DNA of 49,158 nt, from the NCBI GenBank assembly GCA_022448645.1, contig JAKVBZ010000035.1, positions 1 through 49,158 of the forward strand. The letters run 5' to 3'. Of this stretch, positions 19,601 to 26,386 are shown in pieces (positions within the stretch are counted from its first letter, which is position 1; the number at the start of each line of letters is the position of its first letter). Origin of the DNA: Pirellulaceae bacterium (GTDB lineage: Bacteria; Planctomycetota; Planctomycetia; Pirellulales; Pirellulaceae). Both the position numbers and the translations under genes were made by a program. Below the pieces are notes generated by a model. That model was given only the letters and a program-made list of their open reading frames with translations, did not search any database and was not told the origin of the DNA.

Positions 19601-22359
19601 TCGGTGGCGTGGTGATCAACGAAGTGATGACCAACACCCCGGGAACCGATGTAGATGCCATTGAGTTCTACAATCCAACTTTGGAAACCCAAGACCTGGG
19701 AGGAATGTGGCTGAGCGATGGTTTCGATCAGGTGAATGACTATGTCATTCCAGCTAATACGATCATTTCACCGTTGGGGTATCTGGTGCTGGATGAAAAT
19801 GATTTCGGTTTTGGGCTCAACGGCAACCAGGGAGAAAGCGTGGTGCTGGTTCAGCCGGGTGTAGGTGGCAACCCGCATCTATTTATCGACGATGTTTCCT
19901 TCGGCGCGGCTTTGCCCGGCGAATCGTTCGGGCGGTTACCGAATGGAACGGGAGACTTTTATCCTTTGGTGGCTACCTCCTGGGGCGCGGAAAATGGTGA
20001 TCCTCGAATCGGACCACTCGTAATCAGCGAGGTGATGTACCGTCCAACCAATCCATTATTGGAATATGTCGAAATCTACAATCCAACGCCGGTAGAGGTG
20101 GACTTGGGAGGCTGGGCGTTCGATGGTATCGGATTTGATTTTCCTGCCGATGTTACAGTGGGGCCAGGCGATCATGTTGTGATTCTACCATTTGATCCTA
20201 CTTTGGAAGCGATCTCTTCTAAGTTCGACACAGAGTATGGCGTGTCTATCGAAGACAGCCTTTCAAGTTATCTGGGTCCTTATTCGGGGCAATTGGACAA
20301 TGATGGTGAAACACTAACATTGTATCGCGCCTTCCGTGATTCACTTGCAGAAACAACCGAAAATGCGTTACTGGTGATCGAAGATCAGGTGGACTATGAT
20401 GACGCGTCACCCTGGCCCGAACAGCCGGATGGCGGCGGTATGACATTACATCGTCATCTGGTTGACTTGTGGGGCAACGATCCGAACAGCTGGACCAGTT
20501 CGATTCCGACTCCCAGTCAGTATGGGCCACGTAGATTGGTCACACATGAGGAACCACTGTTGGCATTCGGCGAGGTTGGTAGGATCACCGACCTGACCCA
20601 CGAAGTGCAGACCATCGTATTGTCCAAATCTTACACGAATCCCGTAGTGTTCGCGCAACCCGTAACGAGTAACGGTGCCGACACGGCCATTGCACGAGTG
20701 CGTGATGTGCAGTCCGATCGGTTTGACATTTTTTTGGCCGAACCTTCTAACCTGAACGGTATCCACGGTGTTCATGAGTCGGTTGGTTATTTTGTTTTCG
20801 AGGCAGGTACCTATTGGTTGTCCGACGGTGCGTACTTTGAAGTCGGTACGGTTGAGACCAGTGCTGCGGTGGGTGCCAACATGGCTTCTCCGACTTGGGA
20901 ACAGATCACGTTCGCACACCGATTCTCAAGGATTCCTGTTGTATTTAGTCAAGTACAAACCATGGCGGGCGAAATCTACCTTTCGACGCGACAACAACCT
21001 GCTAACGCGACGGATGTTCGAGTTGCGTTGGAGCCAGAGGAGTCGTTTGGGCCGTCACATGGCGTCGAAACCGTCGGATATATGGCCATCCTTAATACAT
21101 ACGGAGAATGGGGCGGAATGCCTTTCATTACTCGTATGGAAGGTGGGATACACTCGGGCGGACGCCGTTTTTCGTTTTCGCCAGTAGCGTTCAGCGGGTC
21201 TCCTAGTTTTGTCGCCTCTCTGGCCAGCTATGTGGGTAACGACAACGCACATTTACGAGTCGCGAATCTAGATTCGCAGGGAATTGATGTGAGGGTGGAA
21301 GAAGATACCACCGTCGATACCGAATTGGGACATATTGACGAGGCGATCGCCTATTTGGCCATAGGAGGCAGCGGTACTTTGCCGGCCTACCCAACTTCGA
21401 TCGTTGATGGTCATACGCAGATGTTCTCTCTGGAGGTCACTACAAGTGGTTTTATGAATGACTTGGATGTCAGGTTGGATCTGAGTCACCATCGAATGAG
21501 CGACTTGGAGATTTACTTGGAATCGCCAGCTGGAACGATGGTCGAACTTTTTTCCAACATTGGCGGTAATGTCCAACACACAGGAAATGTGACGTTGGAT
21601 GACGAAGCTGACCAGCAATTAACCACCAGCGTTTTGCCGTCTGCAATCGCCTTTCAGCCTGCGGGAATGTTAAGTGACTTTGACGGAGAATCGTGGACGG
21701 GGACCTGGACGTTGCACGTTGCTGACAATTCGTTGAACAACATGGCAGGTGTGGTTGCGAACTGGTCCTTGGCCGCACTGTTGGGGCCAGAACCTGTCGG
21801 AAATCTAAACCACGATAGCCAATTGGATGCCGATGATATCGACATGTTGTTCGCCAATTTGGGGTCCAGTGATCATGCCTATGATCTGAACCGGGATCGT
21901 ACCATCGATGACGCGGATGTTGATCATTTGGTGCTGAATGTATTGGGCAAGCGGTATGGAGATGCTGATCTGGATCAACAAGTTGACATCGCTGACTTTG
22001 GTAAAATCGTGCGCAACTATGATCCACTAGGAAACCAAGGATTCTACGGTTGGGCGCAGGGTAACTTTAACGGCGATGACAAGATAGACATTGCCGACTT
22101 CAACCACTTGGCTGCCAATTTTTCTCCTTTGGGCTACATTGTTGCTAGTGATACTCCGGTGGTGACCATTCAGTCGACGACGGAATCTTCGCGCACGAAT
22201 GGCGGGCATGCAGCCAGCGGACTGACGTCCACAGCACCCGTGTCCGCAGTTCCCGCTGACGTGGAGCAATCCGCTCCAACCACAGCCGAAGAATCGCATG
22301 TCGTCGACGATGATTTCTTGCGATCCTCCACCCGGCGCAGACCAAAGCCGAATATTTGA
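13609..22359 (+). CDS. Giant LEPR-XLL surface protein 1 (lamin-tail, LamG, CotH-like, lectin-like, P-domain, dockerin-like)
   Basis: About 2,916 aa from the GTG at 13609; a TTG at 13597 is also in frame but touches the AAGGA site. The next in-frame ATG falls after the LEPR-XLL motif. Domains in order: LEPR-XLL-type FEPLESRHLL (38-47); lamin-tail domains LTD1 (about 52-185) and LTD2 (203-375); a beta-sandwich linker; two copies of a split host domain each holding a LamG insert (507-911 and 941-1344); a CotH-like region (1354-1700, VPVDLDE near 1625); a chitobiase-C-terminal-like segment with YYTIDGTDP (1749-1810); LTD3-5 (from about 1815, 2000 and 2137); a three-fold lectin-like module (2321-2578); a proprotein-convertase P-domain (2605-2727); and dockerin/EF-hand-like loops (2731, 2784, 2819). 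It is probably secreted or cell-surface and binds glycans or matrix. No protease domain accompanies the P-domain. Confidence 0.9.
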   Translation: MKHYFFRKDKTPNFLLSLSAKSCYSDPAACRRLKSLAFEPLESRHLLNSHPVISELLAMNDSVLVDENGDYSDWLEVHNPHSVPVNVDGWYLTDDASFLTKWEFPDVTIAVDDQLVVFASDKDRRDPLSELHTNFKLKSGGEYLALVEPDGISVAFEYAPSYPAQIADTSYGLSHDGSSTGFFALPTPGAPNLIDPISTDTDGIIISEIMYHPYHETVPLTSPGENTLEEFIEIYNNGTNTVDLTGWRFDRGIDFDFASTVILAGEYLVIAADVATFQANYPNVTNLAEGSWQGKLSNRGEEIRLVDDLNVTIDSVTYADQGDWAVRAEGPNDMGFRGWIWDAESDGGGKTLELINLEESNEYGQNWATSDSTGGTPGAANSVATFSTGPIILDVNHSPAIPSSTDSVTVTARLLDVTQGNMSATLLWRVDGQDSFDFVKMYDDGGHGDGAAGDAVYGAVLPPQADSSVVEFYVHARDGQNTHSTWPKPIKDTAAAQTVALIDRSTSLKALVPTVDTLGDLWTGGTEPFDDSSWISGTGGIGYETASVLPVVSDPVAYWTFDELHTGGTVAPDAYGRYSGTVVGATVTSGGQGRFGEALSFDGDNDSVSAGVISELIDVPAFTVSLWFQRAVDHAGVAASTNHAVNSVLIAQSSNTSNDNLEIGTESDAVQIYLDTVELGGATTTVNQPAAIQNNVWHHLVVTYDSNEANELKLYVDGSLVSEHSEYGGLLDNAMSPLTLGVARPESSAWGDFEGLMDDVAVWDSSLDAVHVAALFAGTTPFELAGYSNLVSLDLQAELKNQNTSAYVRIPFSVSDPVNFDGLRLQMHYDDAFVAYLNGIEIARAGFTGTPQWNSAADADRNDMEAAAGTELSIPAPWELLTDGQNMMAIQLLNFDANAARSLLLPELSGTPSLHVTNAQYQVIDALSSEVVELVGPTNSVRALVPTNDALGRTWTVDVEGFDDSSWLGGTGGVGYETMGVMPSISLPIAYWTFDELQAMGSQAPDLIHQYNAQVVGANLTTGGQGRFGEALSFDGDNDYVNAGVMKELIDTPAFAISLWFRRTVDHGGVGAETNHTVNNVLIAQSSDVSNDNLEIGTEGDAVEVYLDTVELGGATTTVKQPASLQNDEWHHLVVSYDSDKASELKIFVDGLLVSEHSEYGGLLDNALSPLTLGVARPGAESWGDFEGLIDDVSVWDTALTTSHVESLYNGTSPLDVAGYTQLVSLDLQDAWQHQSTSAYVRIPFVVEARESLEALHLHMQYDDAFVAYINGQEVARAGVTGVTQWNSVADADRPDGMALNPQSFSILNQPGLLNEGQNILAIQLLNSDASATRTIALATLEAIQNATGPSGVPVIHQIMTAAQRSELETMSLRAQIEVATFRSNAQMNATFIAITEEGVDIRYTTGIRLRGNYSRGQIPPNNRINIPSDRPWRGISELMLNVQNMVEQLAAYNLFSVGGLPSSSAEPVLMYSNGVNLRGNSFPEYYALIETLNNEYASRHFPTDDGGNLYKGRRAEESPPGGQGAGLLYFGADPAPYVSYQKQTNKSAQDWSDVINLTFQLHHAPDTTFLQDVAEVVDIDQWLRFFAMNEFLNNEEGGLILGDESGGDEYAMYRGATDTRFQMVPVDLDEMFNASTASLLRFAGVTALNRLFRHVDVLPEYGAAVWDVANTVLTTEAITDTLLKAWGPLATESRVSTVVNFFDARRNYINGRVHAPVTFSLPSGVVPAGTQLELEASGSLFVSSSTGTIYYTIDGTDPRSPGGDISTQAIQYTGQPIPINESMRVIARSYDSGRSLTVLPTPWSGTTVADYVANPQLVVTEVQYNPHSAEPGELMSPADSFEFIEVMNVGSTPLDLDGVQFTQVDISGDMQGIRFTFGSQILGPGDRTVVVNDMAAFESRHGTGVPIAVGDDGAGGANGEYGGQLSNGGERLTLVGPTGSLLYMLDYNDGEKWPQRADGLGSSLELQDPTSDPDRPDSWNDSVERSGTPGSAGGGPVGGVVINEVMTNTPGTDVDAIEFYNPTLETQDLGGMWLSDGFDQVNDYVIPANTIISPLGYLVLDENDFGFGLNGNQGESVVLVQPGVGGNPHLFIDDVSFGAALPGESFGRLPNGTGDFYPLVATSWGAENGDPRIGPLVISEVMYRPTNPLLEYVEIYNPTPVEVDLGGWAFDGIGFDFPADVTVGPGDHVVILPFDPTLEAISSKFDTEYGVSIEDSLSSYLGPYSGQLDNDGETLTLYRAFRDSLAETTENALLVIEDQVDYDDASPWPEQPDGGGMTLHRHLVDLWGNDPNSWTSSIPTPSQYGPRRLVTHEEPLLAFGEVGRITDLTHEVQTIVLSKSYTNPVVFAQPVTSNGADTAIARVRDVQSDRFDIFLAEPSNLNGIHGVHESVGYFVFEAGTYWLSDGAYFEVGTVETSAAVGANMASPTWEQITFAHRFSRIPVVFSQVQTMAGEIYLSTRQQPANATDVRVALEPEESFGPSHGVETVGYMAILNTYGEWGGMPFITRMEGGIHSGGRRFSFSPVAFSGSPSFVASLASYVGNDNAHLRVANLDSQGIDVRVEEDTTVDTELGHIDEAIAYLAIGGSGTLPAYPTSIVDGHTQMFSLEVTTSGFMNDLDVRLDLSHHRMSDLEIYLESPAGTMVELFSNIGGNVQHTGNVTLDDEADQQLTTSVLPSAIAFQPAGMLSDFDGESWTGTWTLHVADNSLNNMAGVVANWSLAALLGPEPVGNLNHDSQLDADDIDMLFANLGSSDHAYDLNRDRTIDDADVDHLVLNVLGKRYGDADLDQQVDIADFGKIVRNYDPLGNQGFYGWAQGNFNGDDKIDIADFNHLAANFSPLGYIVASDTPVVTIQSTTESSRTNGGHAASGLTSTAPVSAVPADVEQSAPTTAEESHVVDDDFLRSSTRRRPKPNI

Positions 22360-22389
22360 TTCTGTGCTCGTGTCGTTTTCCGCAGAAAA

Positions 22390-22466
22390 CCATCGTAACC
22401 CGAAGCGTCAGCGAGGGATGAAGTCCGTGGCAGTATTTCCCTCGCTGACGCTTCGGGTTACGATGG
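22390..22466. repeat. Perfect 29-bp inverted repeat (REP-like element)
   Basis: The arm at 22390-22418 is exactly the reverse complement of 22438-22466, with a 19-base loop. The arm holds the core CCCGAAGCGTCAGCGAGGG, similar to repeats known to be dispersed in Rhodopirellula-type genomes (from memory). It lies 30 bases after the giant gene stop and could fold in the transcript of either strand. No T-run follows, so a typical intrinsic terminator is not indicated. Confidence 0.85.
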
Positions 22467-22488
22467 AAATCCATGTCAAAGCTGGTGG

Positions 22489-22529
22489 GCGAGGGATGAA
22501 GTCCTTGGTAGTAGATCCTTTGCTGACGC
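22489..22529. repeat. Degenerate second copy of the REP-like element
   Basis: GCGAGGGATGAAGTCC at 22489-22504 repeats 22411-22426 exactly, and the segment ends in GCTGACGC as the first copy does. The right arm is eroded (CCTTTGCTGACGC in place of CCCTCGCTGACGC) and the outer arms are missing. Together with 22390-22466 it fills most of the gap 22360-22568, in which I see no gene. Confidence 0.65.
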
Positions 22530-22568
22530 ACGTTGAGTCGCACTGTTTAGCCACGAAGACCATTTCCT

Positions 22569-23654
22569 ATGATTGGCATCGCTGCCGTTCCAGATTCGTC
22601 CGTTCCACAACTTGTTGAACTTCCTCACCCGGTAGAACCGAGTCTGAGAGAAGTTGTTTGCCGGACTTTGCAATTAGGTGTCTGCGGTACCGATCGCGAG
22701 ATCTTGGCATCGCTGAATCCAGAAGTTCCAGGCGGTGAAGATTATCTGGTGTTGGGGCATGAGTGTTTAGCGGAGGTGGAAACAGTTGGAGCAGACGTCC
22801 AGGAACTCTCTGCGGGTGACCTCGTAGTGCCCTTGGTAAGATGTCCGTTGGTGAAGTCGAATATACGGGCGGACCTGCTTTCGCCTGGTCAATTCGTGGA
22901 ACGCGGCATTCTGCGGTCGCATGGATTTTCGACATCGCACTGGACCAATCATCCCGAATATTTATTACGGATTGAACCAGAAATGGCTTCCTTTGCTGTG
23001 TTGGCAGAGCCGACGTCCATTTCTGAAAAGGGAATCAACGAGTCCCTCGCTTTGCAAGAAGCTCGCCTTGGCAAGGATGTTTGGCGAGACCAGCCGCCTC
23101 GTGTGTTGGTGACCGGGTTGGGACCGATCGGATTTACAGCTGTGGTGGCATCTCGTGGTCGTGGATGGCCAGTGACCCACTTTGGACGAGATCCAGAGGA
23201 TAGTTTTCGGGCTCGGCTGACAGTCAGTTTGGGGGCCTCGTATGTTAACCAGTTAGAAGAAGCGGCAGATTTACATGATGTCGTCGAGGAACCATTCGAC
23301 CTTGTTCTTGAGTGCACGGGTAGCGAAGAAGTCATGTTTGCCGCTTCGCATGTGATGGCTCCTCGAGGAATCATGGTCTGGTTGGGAAGTTCTCGTCGGC
23401 CTCAACCCCGAAAACAAAACGCAGCGCTGTTGATGCGACAAAGTCTAGTACGCAATAATATTTTTATTGGTTGCGTCAATTCGGCTCCGCGCGATTTTCG
23501 CGACGCAATGGTCCATCTTGCGCAGATGCATCAAACAGCACCTGAGGCATTGGCGCAGCTGATTACGGACCGTGTAACCCTAGACGACGCAAGATGGCAT
23601 TATCAAAATCGTCGCCCCCAGGGGATCAAGACGGTGGTGGTATACGATGAGTAG
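22569..23654 (+). CDS. Glucose-dehydrogenase-like medium-chain dehydrogenase (MDR)
   Basis: 361 aa. It resembles the archaeal-type glucose 1-dehydrogenase branch of zinc MDR enzymes: GVCGTDREI (Cys about 39), VLGHECLAEVE (His about 64, Glu about 65), the nucleotide loop VTGLGPIGFTA (about 179-189), and a C-terminal domain typical of that branch. The catalytic zinc ligands look intact. The structural-zinc lobe, normally a cluster of four Cys after the VVPLVR strand, keeps only one Cys (VRCPLVKSNIR), so that zinc is probably absent. The expected reaction is NAD(P)-linked oxidation of an aldose to its lactone; the true sugar is unknown. Cytoplasmic. It is followed on the same strand by the dioxygenase and aldolase genes, with gaps too long to prove an operon. 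Confidence 0.82.
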   Translation: MIGIAAVPDSSVPQLVELPHPVEPSLREVVCRTLQLGVCGTDREILASLNPEVPGGEDYLVLGHECLAEVETVGADVQELSAGDLVVPLVRCPLVKSNIRADLLSPGQFVERGILRSHGFSTSHWTNHPEYLLRIEPEMASFAVLAEPTSISEKGINESLALQEARLGKDVWRDQPPRVLVTGLGPIGFTAVVASRGRGWPVTHFGRDPEDSFRARLTVSLGASYVNQLEEAADLHDVVEEPFDLVLECTGSEEVMFAASHVMAPRGIMVWLGSSRRPQPRKQNAALLMRQSLVRNNIFIGCVNSAPRDFRDAMVHLAQMHQTAPEALAQLITDRVTLDDARWHYQNRRPQGIKTVVVYDE

Positions 23655-23813
23655 GGATTTTTGGTGCCACCATCAAAGTGAACGATATGTTTCGATCCGT
23701 AACTTGGGGCTGGTTTGGACGGCGATAACGTTTTGTCCTGGCACGAACGTGCCGACGGGAGAATCATACGGAGCGGTTGATATGGTGGACTGTTGTGACT
23801 CGCTTTGGACAAT

Positions 23814-23854
23814 GTATCAGATGTGTTGATGAGCGTATCAGATGGTTGATGAGC
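23814..23854. repeat. Tandem direct repeat of about 20 bp
   Basis: Two abutting copies of GTATCAGATG(T)GTTGATGAGC, at 23814-23834 and 23835-23854, identical except for one extra T in the first. They lie in the 290-base gap upstream of the dioxygenase gene, about 90 bases before its start. They could be a duplicated regulator site or a replication slip. No gene was seen in the rest of the gap. Confidence 0.7.
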
Positions 23855-23944
23855 ATCGAGGATATCTGGTGTTGAACTTGGATGAAACCGGTTGGATACT
23901 GACTCGTATGCCTTAACAAGATTTTATGAAAGGATCTATTGAGC

Positions 23945-24778
23945 GTGAGTGACGACATTCATTTAGAACAACTTGAACGAGATGGCTATACGATCATTCC
24001 GGCCGTGCTTTCGCCAGAGGAAGTGCGTGTGGCGCGCGAAGCCGTCGTCGAATTGTTGGATGCCGAAGAGCAAGTTGCCCGGGGCACCGGAACCCAGACC
24101 GACAACCTGCGCAATGCACACGCCATAGTTGGTAAACATCCGCAATTTTATGAATTCTTTCTCAATCCACCGGTGATGAATGTGGTCCGTACGGTACTCG
24201 GTGACGATGTGCGCCTGTACGATGCCAATTTGCGAGTTCCGATGCCTACGGGAGACCGTGATGCCCGCAAAGGATTCCAAGTGCATGTCGATCGAGAAGA
24301 TTACGCTGTGCTTCCTTTTGTCGGAGGAACGCACTATTCCATGGCTTTGAACGTGGTGTGGTGCCTCGTGGACTTTACCGAAGAAAATGGGTCGACCTGG
24401 GTATGGCCAGGTTCGCATCGTTCCTGTGAAGTTCCCGACCCCGAGACCAATGCGCCAGGGGCAATTTCCGTACAAGCTCCAGCCGGTTCAGCCATTATCT
24501 GGGATGCTGCACTCTGGCATAAAGGTGGCATTAATTCCAGTGACGAGCCACGTTGGACAATCATTGCCTATTACCAACGTTCCTGGATAAAAGGCAAAAC
24601 CGACAGTGTTCGACTTTTGCCTCCTCATGCTGTTGAACAAATGTCTACAGGTGCCAAGGAGTTGGTCGGCATTGTACCAGACCCGCCAGATTATTCAGAA
24701 GTCAAAGCCCTCGATCGTAATGAGATTGACACGTTGACTCTGGAACAAAAAAAGGTACTTGGGTTTGCTGTATATTGA
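23945..24778 (+). CDS. Phytanoyl-CoA dioxygenase (PhyH) family protein
   Basis: 277 aa from the GTG at 23945, chosen because AAAGGA ends 10 bases upstream; a TTG two codons earlier is too close to that site. It is an Fe(II)/2-oxoglutarate-dependent oxygenase: the HxD pair is in FQVHVDRED (His about 114, Asp about 116), the distal His in DAALWHKGG (about 192), and an Arg in EPRWT (about 203) is placed to bind 2-oxoglutarate. FEEDGY-type N-terminus reads QLERDGYTIIPAVLSPEEV. No signal peptide. Planctomycetes carry many PhyH paralogues whose substrates are mostly unknown. The neighbouring MDR and aldolase hint at small-molecule catabolism. Confidence 0.88.
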   Translation: MSDDIHLEQLERDGYTIIPAVLSPEEVRVAREAVVELLDAEEQVARGTGTQTDNLRNAHAIVGKHPQFYEFFLNPPVMNVVRTVLGDDVRLYDANLRVPMPTGDRDARKGFQVHVDREDYAVLPFVGGTHYSMALNVVWCLVDFTEENGSTWVWPGSHRSCEVPDPETNAPGAISVQAPAGSAIIWDAALWHKGGINSSDEPRWTIIAYYQRSWIKGKTDSVRLLPPHAVEQMSTGAKELVGIVPDPPDYSEVKALDRNEIDTLTLEQKKVLGFAVY

Positions 24779-24925
24779 ATGAAGGCAGCTGGTAACTGAA
24801 GACATTCTGAGCGGTCGCCACTTGACAGCTTTCTTGACACACTCGACACTGGCGAATTCTCTTGATCCTTGGGAAGCTGTTCGAACTTTGAAACTCGTTA
24901 ATTTTATAGCTGAATTGAAACTGTC

Positions 24926-25702
24926 ATGCGCAATAATTGGGTTCGAGAAAAACTAAAAGCTGGCGAGCCGACGATCGGTGCTCTGATGGGGTTGGGCAGC
25001 CCGAGTGTGGCGGAGCTATTGGCCCACGCCGGCTACGACTGGCTGGTTGTAGAAACCGAACACAGTGCCGTTGAGCCAGGTCAAGTAGAACACATGCTGA
25101 TGGGAATGAGCGGAACCAACGTAATTCCCTTGATCCGACCCGTGTCAGCGGATCCCTTGGTGATCCAAAAAGCCTTGGACATCGGTGGTATGGGGGTCTT
25201 TGTACCGATGGTACGAACTGCCGAAGAAGCAGCGGCGATTGTAAGTGCGACACGGTATCCGCCAGAAGGTATCCGTGGTTTTGGTCCGTTGCGCGCGTCG
25301 CAGTACACCTTTGACTACCCGGACTATTTAGCCAGCGCCAATGAGAACACTCTGGTTTCGCTCATCCTCGAGACAAAAGAGGCAATGGACAATCTGGACG
25401 ATATCATGTCGGTTCCGGGGTTGGATGCGATGTACCTCGGATTATTCGACTTGTGCCTTTCGATGGGATTGAATCCGATACATATGCCATTTCCGCAAAT
25501 TGACGAAGCCATTGATGTGGCGGTGAAAACCGGCAAGAAACATGGCGTGGCAGTTGGCATTGGTGTTGGTAGCCTGGACGAGTTACAACAGCGACTCGAT
25601 CAAGGAATGACATTCTGTGTGTATGGAACCGATTACATGATGTTAGGTGGCGCTGCACGTACAGGCATCGAAGGGTTTCGCAAGATGTCAGGTCGAGATT
25701 AA
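24926..25702 (+). CDS. HpcH/HpaI family aldolase
   Basis: 258 aa, class II (metal-dependent) pyruvate aldolase of the HpcH/HpaI family, which includes 4-hydroxy-2-oxoheptanedioate, 2-keto-3-deoxyglucarate and 2-keto-3-deoxy-L-rhamnonate aldolases. Catalytic His about 46 is in VVETEHSAVE, Arg about 71 in LIRPVSADP, and the metal ligands are Glu about 149 (LILETKEA) and Asp about 175 (YLGLFDLCLSMG, where most members have GPSDLSxSMG). GIRGFGPLRAS is also typical. Cytoplasmic, family-length. It would cleave a 2-keto-3-deoxy acid to pyruvate and an aldehyde. The aldehyde cannot be assigned. Confidence 0.9.
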   Translation: MRNNWVREKLKAGEPTIGALMGLGSPSVAELLAHAGYDWLVVETEHSAVEPGQVEHMLMGMSGTNVIPLIRPVSADPLVIQKALDIGGMGVFVPMVRTAEEAAAIVSATRYPPEGIRGFGPLRASQYTFDYPDYLASANENTLVSLILETKEAMDNLDDIMSVPGLDAMYLGLFDLCLSMGLNPIHMPFPQIDEAIDVAVKTGKKHGVAVGIGVGSLDELQQRLDQGMTFCVYGTDYMMLGGAARTGIEGFRKMSGRD

Positions 25703-26386
25703 AGATCAGTGTCTCCTTCTTGCTCGGTCGTAGGCGCTTCCCTGAGTGTACGCCTCTAGACTCGTACTAGCATTGTCATCATCAACGAGGCCGCTGCTCG
25801 ATAGGGACATCATTTCAGCGGGCTTCGAAAACAATGTTTCTCTATAGATGCTTCGGATAGGTGATGGCGAAATGACGAACGCGCTGTGGATCGACATTTT
25901 CGTCAATCAACCAGGAATTTCGCTGCATGAACTCCAGTAGGCCGATGATCTTATCAGGGGTGCAGGCTCTGATTTGGAGCGATGCGGTTGGAACGGTTCA
26001 TACAAATCCTTGGAATTAAGCGAAAATATCTCGATCTCGGGTGCCGTTCTTTCAAGAGAGTGAATGAGGCAGAAGATTTATACACTGATATCTACCAGAT
26101 GTATTCGGTCTCCCGATTGACCTGCTGCCCGAACCGTTTATAACCGCCATTATCGTTGTTGTCGCCAGACATTGTTTCCTGGTGTCGATGAAGCCGGTGG
26201 GTAATCGAGATTTCTCATCACTGATGTTCATCGAGCTGGGGTTGAACGGTGATCCGTGTAGCAGCGACGTCAATGCGTGGGCTATGCGAGCCGAGCATCG
26301 CCTAAGAATTCAGACGTTTTTTCAAATTTCGTTCGCGTTCGGCTCGCGTGACTAGATCATTTTTTCCTACTTGGCGGATCATCACG
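25703..26386. other. Gene-poor spacer with decayed coding remnants
   Basis: 684 bases without an intact gene. A minus-strand stretch (25842-about 26075) reads as protein in two frames that join near 25997. A plus-strand run of codons is open from 26089 to 26355 (YLPDVFGLPIDLLPEPF...), but the other strand there is open too. I recognise no family. The region probably holds degraded genes plus the promoter of the lactonase gene. Confidence 0.4.
25842..26075 (-). pseudogene. Possible frameshifted gene remnant, unknown family
   Basis: Reading leftwards, one frame gives LERTAPEIEIFSLNSKDLYE... and a second, open from 25997 to a stop at 25842, gives TPDKIIGLLEFMQRNSWLID and ends ITYPKHL. Both parts have protein-like composition, and a single shift near 25997 would join them. 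No start codon or ribosome site was found. This may be chance open frames; I assign no function. Confidence 0.22.

Noticed and set aside
22390..22466. Inverted repeat as an intrinsic terminator of giant gene 1
   Set aside because: Strong stem but no T-run on either side, and a second degraded copy next to it fits a dispersed repeat better.
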